This document shows, one piece after another, positions 40,805 through 48,829 of a stretch of 64,000 nt of DNA. Below the pieces are notes generated by a model. That model saw nothing but the letters and a program-made list of their open reading frames with translations. It was not told where the DNA came from and searched no databases. The position numbers were made by a program, and so were the translations under genes. Position 1 is the first letter of the stretch; each line of letters opens with the position of its first letter. The DNA comes from an uncultured Acidobacteriota bacterium (lineage in GTDB: Bacteria; Acidobacteriota; Vicinamibacteria; Vicinamibacterales; CAVVIG01), in contig CADEDC010000013.1 of assembly GCA_902825985.1 (NCBI GenBank), positions 1 through 64,000 on the forward strand. The letters are read 5' to 3'.

Positions 40805-41222
40805 ACGTCACCTGGAAGCCGATGTCCTGACGCAAGGAGTGCCACACGGAGCAGTACTTGTCGTGGGACAGGGCAATCGCCCGTTCCACCGCAGCGCCTG
40901 GTACCTCGCCAAGGACCTCGAAGCGGAGGCGGACGGCGACGAGCCGATGCGGCTCATCCGGCGAACGGTCGCCCTCGAGGTGCAGCCTGATATCGCGCAC
41001 CTGATGGCGGCCGCGGGCGAGGATGTGGGCGACGTCGATGGCCATGCAGCCGCCCAGCGCGGCGGCAAGGGCGGTGACCGGCGAAGGCCCGGCCGCCCCG
41101 CCGCTATCCAGCACCAGCGGCGGCGCAGATGTGTTCGCGTGCGCCGACAAAGGTGTCCGGACCGAGAAACGAAGGTCGCCTTCCCAGGCGAGATCGACGA
41201 TGACCGGCGGCTTTCTGGCCAC
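40788..41222 (-). CDS. OsmC-family peroxiredoxin-like protein
   Basis: A 144-residue OsmC/Ohr-type protein. The two catalytic cysteines lie in LGGCMAID (near 69) and DKYCSVWHSL (near 124). The family reduces organic hydroperoxides or, in the YhfA branch, has an uncertain substrate; the spacing favours the OsmC/YhfA branch over Ohr. No ATG is available; GTG 41222 is chosen because a TACAAT lies 7 nt before it. Co-transcribed with the DUF1624 gene. Confidence 0.8.
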   Translation of the reverse strand: MARKPPVIVDLAWEGDLRFSVRTPLSAHANTSAPPLVLDSGGAAGPSPVTALAAALGGCMAIDVAHILARGRHQVRDIRLHLEGDRSPDEPHRLVAVRLRFEVLGEVPGAAVERAIALSHDKYCSVWHSLRQDIGFQVTFAIGA

Positions 41223-41229
41223 TGCGTGA

Positions 41230-41235
41230 ATTGTA
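41230..41235 (-). promoter_or_regulatory. Candidate -10 box (TACAAT) for osmC
   Basis: TACAAT on the minus strand, 7 nt before GTG 41222. It helps decide the start codon of this gene. Confidence 0.5.
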
Positions 41236-41282
41236 GCCAATCTCGAGCATGAAGCCGCGGTCCAGGGCCGACGTCCTTGAAG

Positions 41283-41288
41283 TAATCT
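41283..41288 (+). promoter_or_regulatory. Candidate -10 box (TAATCT) for the VWFA gene
   Basis: TAATCT lies 6 nt before ATG 41295 on the plus strand; no Shine-Dalgarno is present. Confidence 0.4.
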
Positions 41289-41294
41289 GGATGC

Positions 41295-42239
41295 ATGGTC
41301 ACAGCATGCTTCGGCCTTGCCCGGCGGCGTTTCGGTCGGTGTCTCGTCGGCTGTGCCCTGGCCGCCGCAGTCGCCGTGCCGGTGGTCCCCGCGGCGCAGG
41401 AGCCGGTGTTCCGGTCGGGCACCAAGGTGGTCTCGCTGTTCGCCACCGTGTTCGACGCCAACGGGCGCCTGGTACCAGACCTCGGTCAGGACGACTTCGA
41501 GGTCTTCGACAACGAGAAACCCCAGCCCATCGTCCTCTTCGACAACAAGATTCAGCCGATCTCCGTGGTCATCATGCTCGACACCAGCCTGAGCATGACC
41601 GGCAGCATCAAGCTGCTGCAGCAGGCGTCCGAGCAGTTCGTGCTGCGTCTGCTGCCGGATGACAGTGCCAAGGTCGGGGCGTTCAACGACAAGATCGAAG
41701 TGAGCGACGAGTTCACCAACAACCGCGATCGCCTGATCTCCGGCATCAAGGACCTCGACTTCGGCAACGCGACGCGCCTGTGGGACGCGCTCGGGGCGTC
41801 GCTGGACGAGTTGAAGGGGCTGGACGGCCGCCGCGTGGTGCTGGTCTTCACCGACGGCGACGATCAGGGCAGCCGCACCAGCCTCGGCACGGTCATCGAC
41901 CGGGCCCGCGCCGAAGAGGTGATGGTCTACGCCATCGGCCTCGAGAGCAACTACTTCGACGGCGTCCGCCAGGTGCGGACGCGACCCGATCGCGGGCTGA
42001 AGAAACTGGCGGAGGAGACCGGCGGCGGCTTCTTCGAGCTCGACGAAGGCACCGAACTGGCGGCGACGTTCACCAAGGTCGCACAGGAACTGCACAGCCA
42101 GTACGTGCTGGCGTTCGAGCCGACGAAGCTGGATGGCAAGGTCCACAAGCTCGCCGTCCGCATGAAGAAGACCGGACAGTCGGCTCGCGCCCGCCGCAGC
42201 TACCTCGCCGAGCGGGAGGATCCCACGTCAACCAGGTAG
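41295..42239 (+). CDS. VWFA-related secreted protein (acidobacterial type)
   Basis: A 314-residue protein with a signal peptide (cleavage near 34, VPAAQ) followed by a von Willebrand A domain. The N-terminal strand pair LFATVFDANGRLVPDLGQDDFEVFDN is the hallmark of the VWFA-related family common in acidobacteria. MIDAS residues are DTSLS (96-100), the Thr in NATRLWDAL and Asp in FTDGDD. Likely extracytoplasmic metal-dependent protein-protein contact; partner unknown. A paralogous gene starts at the right edge of the window. Confidence 0.85.
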   Translation: MVTACFGLARRRFGRCLVGCALAAAVAVPVVPAAQEPVFRSGTKVVSLFATVFDANGRLVPDLGQDDFEVFDNEKPQPIVLFDNKIQPISVVIMLDTSLSMTGSIKLLQQASEQFVLRLLPDDSAKVGAFNDKIEVSDEFTNNRDRLISGIKDLDFGNATRLWDALGASLDELKGLDGRRVVLVFTDGDDQGSRTSLGTVIDRARAEEVMVYAIGLESNYFDGVRQVRTRPDRGLKKLAEETGGGFFELDEGTELAATFTKVAQELHSQYVLAFEPTKLDGKVHKLAVRMKKTGQSARARRSYLAEREDPTSTR

Positions 42240-42295
42240 CCCGACCTCACCGAACGCAAAGCGCGCCGAGGTCGGGCGCACCGTCGGGCGACGGC

Positions 42296-42382
42296 TTAGA
42301 CGAGCATCGCCGCGACGATCGCCAGGCCAAGCATCGCCGCCACGGCCCACTCTGCACTCCCCGAGAAGCTCCATTCGCGCAC
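42296..42382 (-). CDS. 28-residue membrane peptide
   Basis: GTG at 42382 is followed by 28 codons to TAA at 42296. GGGAG lies 7 nt before the start, a strong ribosome site. The peptide has a polar, Trp-containing N-terminus (VREWSFSGSAEW) and a single hydrophobic helix (AVAAMLGLAIVAAMLV). This is the composition of a single-span small membrane protein. It is in the gap between convergent-divergent VWFA and cyaY genes and is too short for standard gene calls. No family is known to me. Homologues with the same length and synteny would confirm it. Confidence 0.55.
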   Translation of the reverse strand: MREWSFSGSAEWAVAAMLGLAIVAAMLV

Positions 42383-42432
42383 GTCAGTTCTCCCAGTTGC
42401 TTTTGCGTTAGACGCAGCCGGCCGGGGGAATG

Positions 42433-42438
42433 TTTAAT
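42433..42438 (+). promoter_or_regulatory. Candidate -10 box (TTTAAT) for cyaY
   Basis: TTTAAT ends 6 nt before ATG 42445 in an AT-rich patch of an otherwise GC-rich gap. It argues for the ATG at 42445 over 42430, which would lie upstream of the box. Confidence 0.45.
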
Positions 42439-42444
42439 AGACCC

Positions 42445-42765
42445 ATGACGGCTCTGACCGAACAGGACTTCCGCGTCCGCAGCGACGACGCCATTCAGCA
42501 GGCGCGGAAGGCGCTGCTGCCGCTGGCGGATGCCGAGGGATTCGAAGTCGAAACCCACGACGGCGTGCTCGATCTCGTCTTCGAAGAGCCGAGTGAGACG
42601 AAGTTCGTCGTCTCACCCAACGCCCCAGTCCGGCAGATCTGGGTTTCGGCGATGGCGCGAAGCTACAAGCTGACGTGGACCGCCGAGCGTGCCGAATTCA
42701 TGCTCGAGGGTGAAACCCTGGCTGAACTGCTTGCCCGGCTCGCCCGCACCTTCCTGGACTCTTAG
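42445..42765 (+). CDS. cyaY: Frataxin-like iron donor CyaY
   Basis: A 106-residue protein, the length of E. coli CyaY. The N-terminal helix carries acidic residues, GVLDLVFEEPSETKFVVSPNAPVRQIWVS matches the frataxin beta-sheet with the signature Pro-x-Arg-Gln-Ile-Trp, and the C-terminal helix ends LLARLARTFLDS. It binds iron and modulates iron-sulfur cluster assembly. No isc/suf gene is in the window. Transcribed alone; gap to next gene 194 bp. Confidence 0.82.
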   Translation: MTALTEQDFRVRSDDAIQQARKALLPLADAEGFEVETHDGVLDLVFEEPSETKFVVSPNAPVRQIWVSAMARSYKLTWTAERAEFMLEGETLAELLARLARTFLDS

Positions 42766-42788
42766 ACCCCGTTGCGCGTGATTCGGCC

Positions 42789-42825
42789 CCACGCGTGTCA
42801 CCATCCACCTCTGCCTGACGCGTGG
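42789..42825. repeat. Inverted repeat after cyaY
   Basis: CCACGCGT (42789-42796) and ACGCGTGG (42818-42825) are perfect 8-bp inverted arms separated by 21 nt. No T-tract follows. It may be a factor-independent-like stop for cyaY or a regulator site for the lipoprotein gene at 42960. The rest of the 194-bp gap shows no gene. Confidence 0.3.
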
Positions 42826-42959
42826 CGGATCGATCCGCTGTCTTTTCGGTCCGACGCCGGTTACGCTGCAGCCATCAGCTCAGGCGCCGATAGACCGGTA
42901 TCGGGGTCGGTCTGCCGGGTCATGTCGACCTCGCCGGTTCTCGCTGAGGAGGAGAACGC

Positions 42960-43640
42960 ATGTCTCGCACATTTCGTACGGGGAACGTCGCGCTGGCGGT
43001 CGGCCTGTCGGTTCTGGTGGTCGCCTGCGGCGGCGACAGCCGCCAGGAAGCGGCGGTCGAGGAGCTGGAGAAGGGGGCGGAGCAGCTCAAGCAGGCCGCC
43101 AGCGGCTCCGAGAACAGCGCCGAGCAAATGGCCAAGGGTCTCGAATCGATGGCCAAGGGGTTCGGCGCCATGGCCGGCGGCGACCCGAACGCCAAGCCGG
43201 TGGACCCGGTCAGCTTCCGCGACCTGATGGCCACCTTCCCGGAGTCGTTCGCGGGGTGGGAACGCGGCAAGCCGACGGGCGAACGGATGTCGAGTCCCGT
43301 CAACTTCTCGGCCGCCGAAGTGCGCTTCAGGAAGGGCGAGTCGTCGCTCGAGCTGAAGATCACCGACTCGGGCTTCAACCAGATGCTGATCGCGCCGTTC
43401 GCGATGTTCCTCACCGCCGGCTACGAAAAGGAGACGGAGAAGGGATACGAGAAGTCGGTCAAGGTCGGAGACTACCCAGGCTGGGAAGAGTGGAACGACG
43501 AGGGCAAGGACGGCGAGCTGAACGCGATCGTCAACAAGCGTTTCATGGTGCAGGTGCAGGGACGCAACATCGACGGACCGAAGACCATGCACGACCTCGT
43601 GGCGGCGACGAATCTCAAGCAGCTGGCCGACACGAAGTAG
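42960..43640 (+). CDS. Lipoprotein of unknown function
   Basis: A 226-residue lipoprotein. Signal peptide with lipobox VVACGG (Cys22), then a charged helical/coiled segment (27-75, EELEKGAEQLKQAA), and a C-terminal folded domain of ~150 residues (from PVSFRDLMATFPE) with alternating strands. No known domain recognised. ATG 42960 follows GAGGAG by about 5 nt. Transcribed separately from neighbours. Function unknown. Confidence 0.7.
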   Translation: MSRTFRTGNVALAVGLSVLVVACGGDSRQEAAVEELEKGAEQLKQAASGSENSAEQMAKGLESMAKGFGAMAGGDPNAKPVDPVSFRDLMATFPESFAGWERGKPTGERMSSPVNFSAAEVRFRKGESSLELKITDSGFNQMLIAPFAMFLTAGYEKETEKGYEKSVKVGDYPGWEEWNDEGKDGELNAIVNKRFMVQVQGRNIDGPKTMHDLVAATNLKQLADTK

Positions 43641-43668
43641 CCGACCCGCACGAAGCGGTGCGCCGGGC

Positions 43669-44679
43669 TCACCCGGGCATGCCAAACCGGAACGGATCGG
43701 CGGGGTCGGCCACGAACCGATGCTCGCCGGTCAGCCAGACTTCTCCTTCGATTGTGGGGATCACGGCCGGACGCTCGCCCACCATGGTCCGCTGCGCGAC
43801 CCGACCGGTGAGCCGGGCACCGGAAATCCCCTCCATCACGAACGTCCCGGCGTCTCCGAGCAATCCCATCACGTCGAGCACCGCCATGACCGCGGACATG
43901 CCGGTGCCGGACGCCGATCGCCCGGCCGCACCGCTCGCCAGCACCGTGACGTTCCGCAGATGCGCGTCGCCGCCACCCGCCGGGGCGGTGAACACGGTCC
44001 CGGCGAGGCCGCGGTGGCCGTCGTCGAGCGGGTGCGCGACGACCAGCTGCGCATCGACGGCATCACGCAGGTCGCGGCTGATCTGACGCAGCATCGGCAA
44101 CGTCTCGGCGCTCACGCCGAGCCCCAGTGATTCAGCATCGACGATGGCGTAGAACGCGCCGCCGAAAGCGACGTCGGTTCTGACGAGCCGGCCGCCGGCC
44201 CGCACCGACACGCCACCCGCCAGGACGAACGACGGGACGTTGGTGAACGTGACCCGTGGATCGGGCGCCGTGGCGCCGGCGGCGCCGGCACCGGCGGCGG
44301 CGCGCGCCCGGACGGTGCCGGCGACGGTGTCGTAGGTGACCGACCGACCGTCGCCACCCGGCACGAGCAGGCCGCGCGTCAGCGCCAGCATGGTCGTCGC
44401 CATGACGGCGTGGCCAGCCATCGCGGCATAGCCGTCCGCGTTCATCAGGATGAGGCCGGCGTGCGAGCCGGGCGACACCGGCTCGGTGAGCATCGCGCCG
44501 GTCATGTCGCGATGGCCGCGCGGCTCGCGCATCAGCAGGGCGCGGACGTGGTCGGCGTGCCGCTCCATCCACGCGGTCTTGTCGCGCATGTGCCTGCCGC
44601 GCGGGGTCGGCGCCCCGTCCGTGATCAAACGGACCGGCGCCCCTCCGACGTGCGCATCGACGGTGGTCAGCACAATCAT
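43669..44679 (-). CDS. Proline racemase/hydroxyproline epimerase family protein lacking both catalytic Cys
   Basis: A 336-residue protein of the PrpF/ProR fold family with the characteristic VDAHVGG start, NADGYAAMAGHAVMA and GRSASGTGMSA motifs. In proline racemases and 4-hydroxyproline epimerases these motifs read MCGH and DRSPCGT; here the residues are Ala88 and Ser257, and the Asp is replaced by Gly. Trans-3-hydroxyproline dehydratases have Cys and Thr. So it lacks the acid/base pair of known members. It may act on another substrate, or only bind. ATG 44679 is the only sensible start. Bcp is divergent. Confidence 0.8.
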   Translation of the reverse strand: MIVLTTVDAHVGGAPVRLITDGAPTPRGRHMRDKTAWMERHADHVRALLMREPRGHRDMTGAMLTEPVSPGSHAGLILMNADGYAAMAGHAVMATTMLALTRGLLVPGGDGRSVTYDTVAGTVRARAAAGAGAAGATAPDPRVTFTNVPSFVLAGGVSVRAGGRLVRTDVAFGGAFYAIVDAESLGLGVSAETLPMLRQISRDLRDAVDAQLVVAHPLDDGHRGLAGTVFTAPAGGGDAHLRNVTVLASGAAGRSASGTGMSAVMAVLDVMGLLGDAGTFVMEGISGARLTGRVAQRTMVGERPAVIPTIEGEVWLTGEHRFVADPADPFRFGMPG

Positions 44680-44718
44680 TACACTGGGAAACGCAGCGTG
44701 TGCAGTGAAGGAGGCATC

Positions 44719-45186
44719 GTGTCGCTCATCGAAACAGGTCGCAAAGCACCGGCGTTCACCTTGAAGGATCAGGAGGGAAAAGTCCACAAGCTCTCGGACC
44801 ACGCCGGCCGCCCGGTGGTCCTGTACTTCTATCCGAAGGACGATACGCCGGGTTGTACGAAGGAAGCGTGTGCCTTCCGTGACTCGCTGCCGGACTTCAG
44901 GAAGAGCAAGGCGGCGGTGTTCGGTGTGAGCATCCTCGACGAAGCGAGCAAGAAGCGGTTCGCTGCGAAGTACGACCTCACCTTCCCGCTGCTTGCGGAC
45001 GAAGACCACGCCGTCGCGGACAAGTACGGCGTGTGGCAGAAGAAGTCGCTGTACGGCCGCAGCTTCATGGGTATCGCCCGGACGACCTACCTGATCGACG
45101 GGGCTGGCAAGGTTGCCAGGCGGTGGGACAATGTGAAGGTGGATGGGCATGCCGACGCGGTGCTGGAGGCAGTCAAGCTCCTCTGA
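44719..45186 (+). CDS. bcp: Thioredoxin-dependent peroxiredoxin Bcp
   Basis: A 155-residue atypical 2-Cys peroxiredoxin of the BCP/PrxQ class. Peroxidatic Cys46 and resolving Cys51 in the block PKDDTPGCTKEACAFRD. FGVSILDEASKKRFAAKY and FPLLADED are also typical. Reduces H2O2 and alkyl hydroperoxides using thioredoxin. GTG 44719 is preceded by AAGGAGG; the upstream open frame is antisense to the racemase-family gene. Confidence 0.92.
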   Translation: MSLIETGRKAPAFTLKDQEGKVHKLSDHAGRPVVLYFYPKDDTPGCTKEACAFRDSLPDFRKSKAAVFGVSILDEASKKRFAAKYDLTFPLLADEDHAVADKYGVWQKKSLYGRSFMGIARTTYLIDGAGKVARRWDNVKVDGHADAVLEAVKLL

Positions 45187-45276
45187 ACCCGCCGCCCGAC
45201 GCATCAGCCACTGCCGGCGCCGCGGTACGGGTGGTGCACCCCATCTCACGGGCAAAGCGAGACGGGTGGGTCACCC

Positions 45277-46458
45277 ATGAGACTGATGTGCAGTGCCGGG
45301 CTTGTGACGCTGTTGTGGCTCATCCCGGCCTCCGTCGCCGCTACAGACGAGTCGGTCCGTCTCCGGGCGCTGGCGAGCGAGCAGCTGTACAGCCTCGACC
45401 TCGATCTGGCGGCCGCCACCTACCGGCGGGCCATAGCGGCGGATCCAGCTGACTCCGCGGCGCATCGCGGGCTCGCCAGCGCGTTGTGGGCGCGAACCGC
45501 CTTCGATCGGGGCACCTTGACCGTCGACAGTTTCATCGGCCGGGTGAGCGGCGCACGCGTGAAGACGGTGCCGCCGCCGCCGGCGGTGGCCACCGAGTTC
45601 CGGCAGGCTGTCGACACGGCGGTCACCCTGGCCCGCGCCCGTGTCGACCGCAGCGGTGACGACATCGACGCGGTGTACGAGTACGGCGCCGCGATCGGTC
45701 TGCGGGCGTCGTACACCGCGACGGTCGACGGGAGCATCGTGGCGGCGTTCCGCGCGGCCCGGGGTGCGTTCGACGCGCACGAACGGGTGCTCTCACTCGA
45801 CCCCGCCCGCCACGACGCCGGCCTGACGGTGGGGATGTACCGGTACATGGTGTCGGCCCTGTCACGGCCGCTGCGGATCATGGCCTACGTCGCCGGCTTC
45901 GGCGGCAATCGTGACCGGGGCCTGAAGCTGGTCGAGAGCGCCGCCGGATATGCCGGTGACAGCCAGACCGACGCGCGCCTCGCACTGGTCATGCTCTACA
46001 ACCGGGAGCGCCGCTACGATGACGCGCTCGCGCAGTTGCGGGCGCTACGGGAGCGCTACCCGGCCAACCGCCTGCTCTGGCTCGAAACCGGGGCGACCGC
46101 GCTGCGGGCGAAGCGTCCGGCCGACGCCGACGCGATCCTCGGCGAGGGCATCGCTCGCCTGGCTCGCGACGACCGGCCACGCATGTTCGGCGAGTTGGCC
46201 CTGTGGTTCTACAAACGCGGCGCCGCGCGCGCGGCGCTGGGCCGTGACGCGGACGCTCGCGCCGACTTGCAGCAGGCGCTCTCGACCGACGGGCGCGACT
46301 GGGTGCACGGCCGGACGCACCTGGAGTTGGGCAAGCTGGCGCTCGAGGCCGGCCGCCGCGACGAGGCGCGCCAGGCTCTGCAGCGCGCGGCCGTGCTATG
46401 CGATCGCGATCAGGACGGCTACACGGCTGACGAAGCCCGCAGGTTGATGAAGCGCTGA
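45277..46458 (+). CDS. Secreted TPR-repeat protein
   Basis: A 393-residue protein with a signal peptide (cleavage near 22, SVAATD). Several TPR-like helix pairs are visible: residues ~32-65 (ASEQLYSLDLDLAAATYRRAIAADPADSAAHRGLASALW), ~235-300 and ~305-390. The central region (100-230) is less clear. Such proteins are scaffolds in the periplasm. No enzymatic domain. Located after bcp in the same direction but 90 bp apart, and no clear functional link. Confidence 0.72.
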   Translation: MRLMCSAGLVTLLWLIPASVAATDESVRLRALASEQLYSLDLDLAAATYRRAIAADPADSAAHRGLASALWARTAFDRGTLTVDSFIGRVSGARVKTVPPPPAVATEFRQAVDTAVTLARARVDRSGDDIDAVYEYGAAIGLRASYTATVDGSIVAAFRAARGAFDAHERVLSLDPARHDAGLTVGMYRYMVSALSRPLRIMAYVAGFGGNRDRGLKLVESAAGYAGDSQTDARLALVMLYNRERRYDDALAQLRALRERYPANRLLWLETGATALRAKRPADADAILGEGIARLARDDRPRMFGELALWFYKRGAARAALGRDADARADLQQALSTDGRDWVHGRTHLELGKLALEAGRRDEARQALQRAAVLCDRDQDGYTADEARRLMKR

Positions 46459-46618
46459 GGTCGTCGGCTGCCCTGTTCCGGGGACAGCAGTACCGCCCGC
46501 CGCCGCTCCCCCACTGGAATCACCGTAATTCCGGCCGTTTCGCACGCGTCGAGGCATGGCATGTCGCTTGAACTTCAACGCCGCAGCACTTGGTTGCGTG
46601 GAAGGGACGAGAGACACC

Positions 46619-47263
46619 ATGTTCAGGACACATCGACTGCTTCCGGCGCTGCTGCTCGCGGTGGTCGCGACGGCGACGCCAGCCTGCGCCTCTTCCGGCG
46701 GCTGGTCGGGTAACTACCCCCAGGGAAGGCGCGTCAGCGTCGACCCGCGGGCCTATGACGTCGGCTACCGCGAGGGCTTCGAACAGGGTCGCGACGATGC
46801 ACGCCGCGGCCGCGCCTTCGACTACTCACGCCACGGCGAGTATCGCGACGGCGATCGGGGCTACAACGGCGGCAACCGCAACACGTATCGCCGGGTGTTC
46901 CGCGACGGCTTTGCCGCCGGCTACGACGACGCCTACCGGCAGTTCGCGCGCGGCAACGGTCGCACTGGCGGGTGGAACGGCCCGAATGGCCCGCGACCCG
47001 GCAACACCCGCGTCCCGGCACCGCGTGGCGACCGCCGCTTTGGGTCACTGGCAGTCGACAACGGCTACCGCGACGGCTACGCCCAGGGGCGTGAAGACGC
47101 GCGCGACGGCGACCGCTACGACCCACGCCGGGCGAAGCGCTATCGCGACGGCGATCACGACTACAACGACCGGTATGGGTCGCGGGACGACTACAAGCGC
47201 GACTACCGTGATGCGTTCCAGCGCGGTTACGACCAGGGCTACCGCGAAATCCGCCGACGATAG
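46619..47263 (+). CDS. Secreted protein with two ~62-residue YRDG-rich repeats
   Basis: A 214-residue protein with a signal peptide and a Cys near 23 (TPACAS), possibly a lipoprotein but the lipobox is imperfect. Two copies of a ~62-residue unit (residues 49-109 and 149-211) share GYR(E/D)GxxQGR(D/E)DAR, YRDGDxxYN and a late (R)DxFxxGYDxxYR. A Gly/Asn/Pro linker lies between them. It is rich in Tyr, Arg, Asp and Gly and low in hydrophobic residues, so it is probably not a globular enzyme. No domain known to me. Confidence 0.65.
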   Translation: MFRTHRLLPALLLAVVATATPACASSGGWSGNYPQGRRVSVDPRAYDVGYREGFEQGRDDARRGRAFDYSRHGEYRDGDRGYNGGNRNTYRRVFRDGFAAGYDDAYRQFARGNGRTGGWNGPNGPRPGNTRVPAPRGDRRFGSLAVDNGYRDGYAQGREDARDGDRYDPRRAKRYRDGDHDYNDRYGSRDDYKRDYRDAFQRGYDQGYREIRRR

Positions 47264-47281
47264 TGCGGCGGAAGGCGGGGG

Positions 47282-47316
47282 GAGAACGGGGGCCGTGCGA
47301 TACGGCACCCGTTCTC
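47282..47316. terminator. Strong hairpin between convergent genes, probable bidirectional stop
   Basis: GAGAACGGG (47282-47290) pairs with CCCGTTCTC (47308-47316), and inside it GCCGT (47292-47296) with ACGGC (47302-47306), separated by one G/A mismatch; loop GCGAT. It lies in the 60-bp gap between the repeat protein (+) and MscS-like (-) genes. No U-tract is seen on either side, so rho-independent action is uncertain. Confidence 0.5.
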
Positions 47317-47323
47317 TGCTTCG

Positions 47324-48736
47324 TCACAGACGCAGAAAGCGCCTCACCCGGTCGATGAACGATGCCGCCGCCTCTGGCGCGGCACTACTGGCGCCGCTGG
47401 CGCGCGCCTGCTGCAGTTCGGCGGCACGTTTCGCGGTGGCGGTGCCAATCACCTCCACCGCTGCCGGATTGGCGAGCACGAACGTGCGGAACGCCTCGAG
47501 CTGGATTTCGAGGACGTCGACGTCGGTCGTCGCCCGGACGGTGGCGTTGCGCGTCGCGCCGGTCAGGAGTGACATCTCGCCGAAGAAGCTCCCCTCGCCC
47601 AGCCGCGCCACTTCGCGCTGCTCCGGCTCGAGCACTACGACGGCGGCGCCACGGACGATGACGAACATCGAGGCTCCGACCTCGCCCTGCCGGACAATCG
47701 CCTCGCCCGCCGCATAGGTCAGCGACCGCGCGACCTGCGCCAGTTGGGTGACGGCTTCGTCGGACAATGCCGCGAAAATGTCGACCCGGCGGATCGCCGC
47801 CTGGGCGACCGCCGCGTCCGTGCCCGCCGCCGGCACATCACCCTGATACTCGACCTGGATTGGATACGGAATCGACACGCCGGCACGCCTGAACCCGTAG
47901 TAAATCGCCGACCGCATCCGATCGCGCTGCCGCTCGTCGTTCGAGAAGTCGGTGGTCCAGACGCGAACGCGATAGGTGATCGCCGACGAGGCGAAGTCGG
48001 CGAGCAGGACCTCCGGCGGCCGCACCGCTACGAGTGCGGGGTCGTCGCGCAGCGCCGCCAGAATGGTCGACTTCACGAGATTCGGCGCCACGTCGTAGCT
48101 GGCGCCGACTTCCACCTCGATCCGGCATTCGATTGTCGGCTCCGAGTAATTGGTGATGGTGTCTTTCGACAGCGTGCTGTTCGGGACGATGACGAAGTTC
48201 CCGGCCTTGGTCCGGATCTTGGTGGCCCGCCACGTAATCTCGCTGACCTGACCGTCGACATCGGCAATCCGCACCCAATGCCCGACGCGGAACGGCTTCT
48301 CGATCTGGATCGCCAGTCCGGCGAACAGGTTGCCCAGCGTATCCTGCAGCGCAAAGCCGATGACGACGGCGCCGACCGCCGTCGTGGCGAAGATGCGCTC
48401 CTGCAGGATGACGGTCGCGACGATGGCGAACAGGACGATGACGATGGTGTCCTGGACGATGTTCGGGAACCTGTCCGGCACCCGGTCGACGCGCCAGGGA
48501 TTGACCGCGAGCGCTACGAGGCCGTTGATGACGCCGAAGGCGAGCAGCAACGGCAGCACCGGGGTCAGCGTGTCGCGCAGCCCGGGCGACAGCGAGCCGA
48601 ACGTCGTCGCCGCCGCCACGGCGGCGTGTGCGGCGAACACGACGGCGGTCGCGAGCAGGCGTCCGCGTACGTGCCGGTTCGCGGTCGCGAGGCGCAGGAG
48701 CAGCGTCGCGAGGAGCAGCGCCAGACCGGTGATCAT
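47324..48736 (-). CDS. MscS-type mechanosensitive channel with C-terminal cyclic nucleotide-binding domain
   Basis: A 470-residue membrane protein: about four TM helices (~1-130), the MscS pore/beta domain (AVVIGFALQDTLGNLFAGL, IADVDGQVSEITWRATKIRT, VPNSTL; about 130-300) and a cNMP/Crp-like domain (~318-435, with GEGSFFGEMSLLTGATRNATV as phosphate-binding cassette). Gating by ligand in addition to membrane tension is suggested. Such fusions occur in several bacteria. Transcribed alone towards the terminator hairpin. Confidence 0.87.
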   Translation of the reverse strand: MITGLALLLATLLLRLATANRHVRGRLLATAVVFAAHAAVAAATTFGSLSPGLRDTLTPVLPLLLAFGVINGLVALAVNPWRVDRVPDRFPNIVQDTIVIVLFAIVATVILQERIFATTAVGAVVIGFALQDTLGNLFAGLAIQIEKPFRVGHWVRIADVDGQVSEITWRATKIRTKAGNFVIVPNSTLSKDTITNYSEPTIECRIEVEVGASYDVAPNLVKSTILAALRDDPALVAVRPPEVLLADFASSAITYRVRVWTTDFSNDERQRDRMRSAIYYGFRRAGVSIPYPIQVEYQGDVPAAGTDAAVAQAAIRRVDIFAALSDEAVTQLAQVARSLTYAAGEAIVRQGEVGASMFVIVRGAAVVVLEPEQREVARLGEGSFFGEMSLLTGATRNATVRATTDVDVLEIQLEAFRTFVLANPAAVEVIGTATAKRAAELQQARASGASSAAPEAAASFIDRVRRFLRL

Positions 48737-48829
48737 CGAAGGCGCGATGGTAGCAAAAAACCGCGCGGCCCGGCACCGGACGACCGGACGGTCGCCCGGG
48801 CAGCGGCCCGCCGGCGGCGGCGCGTAGCC

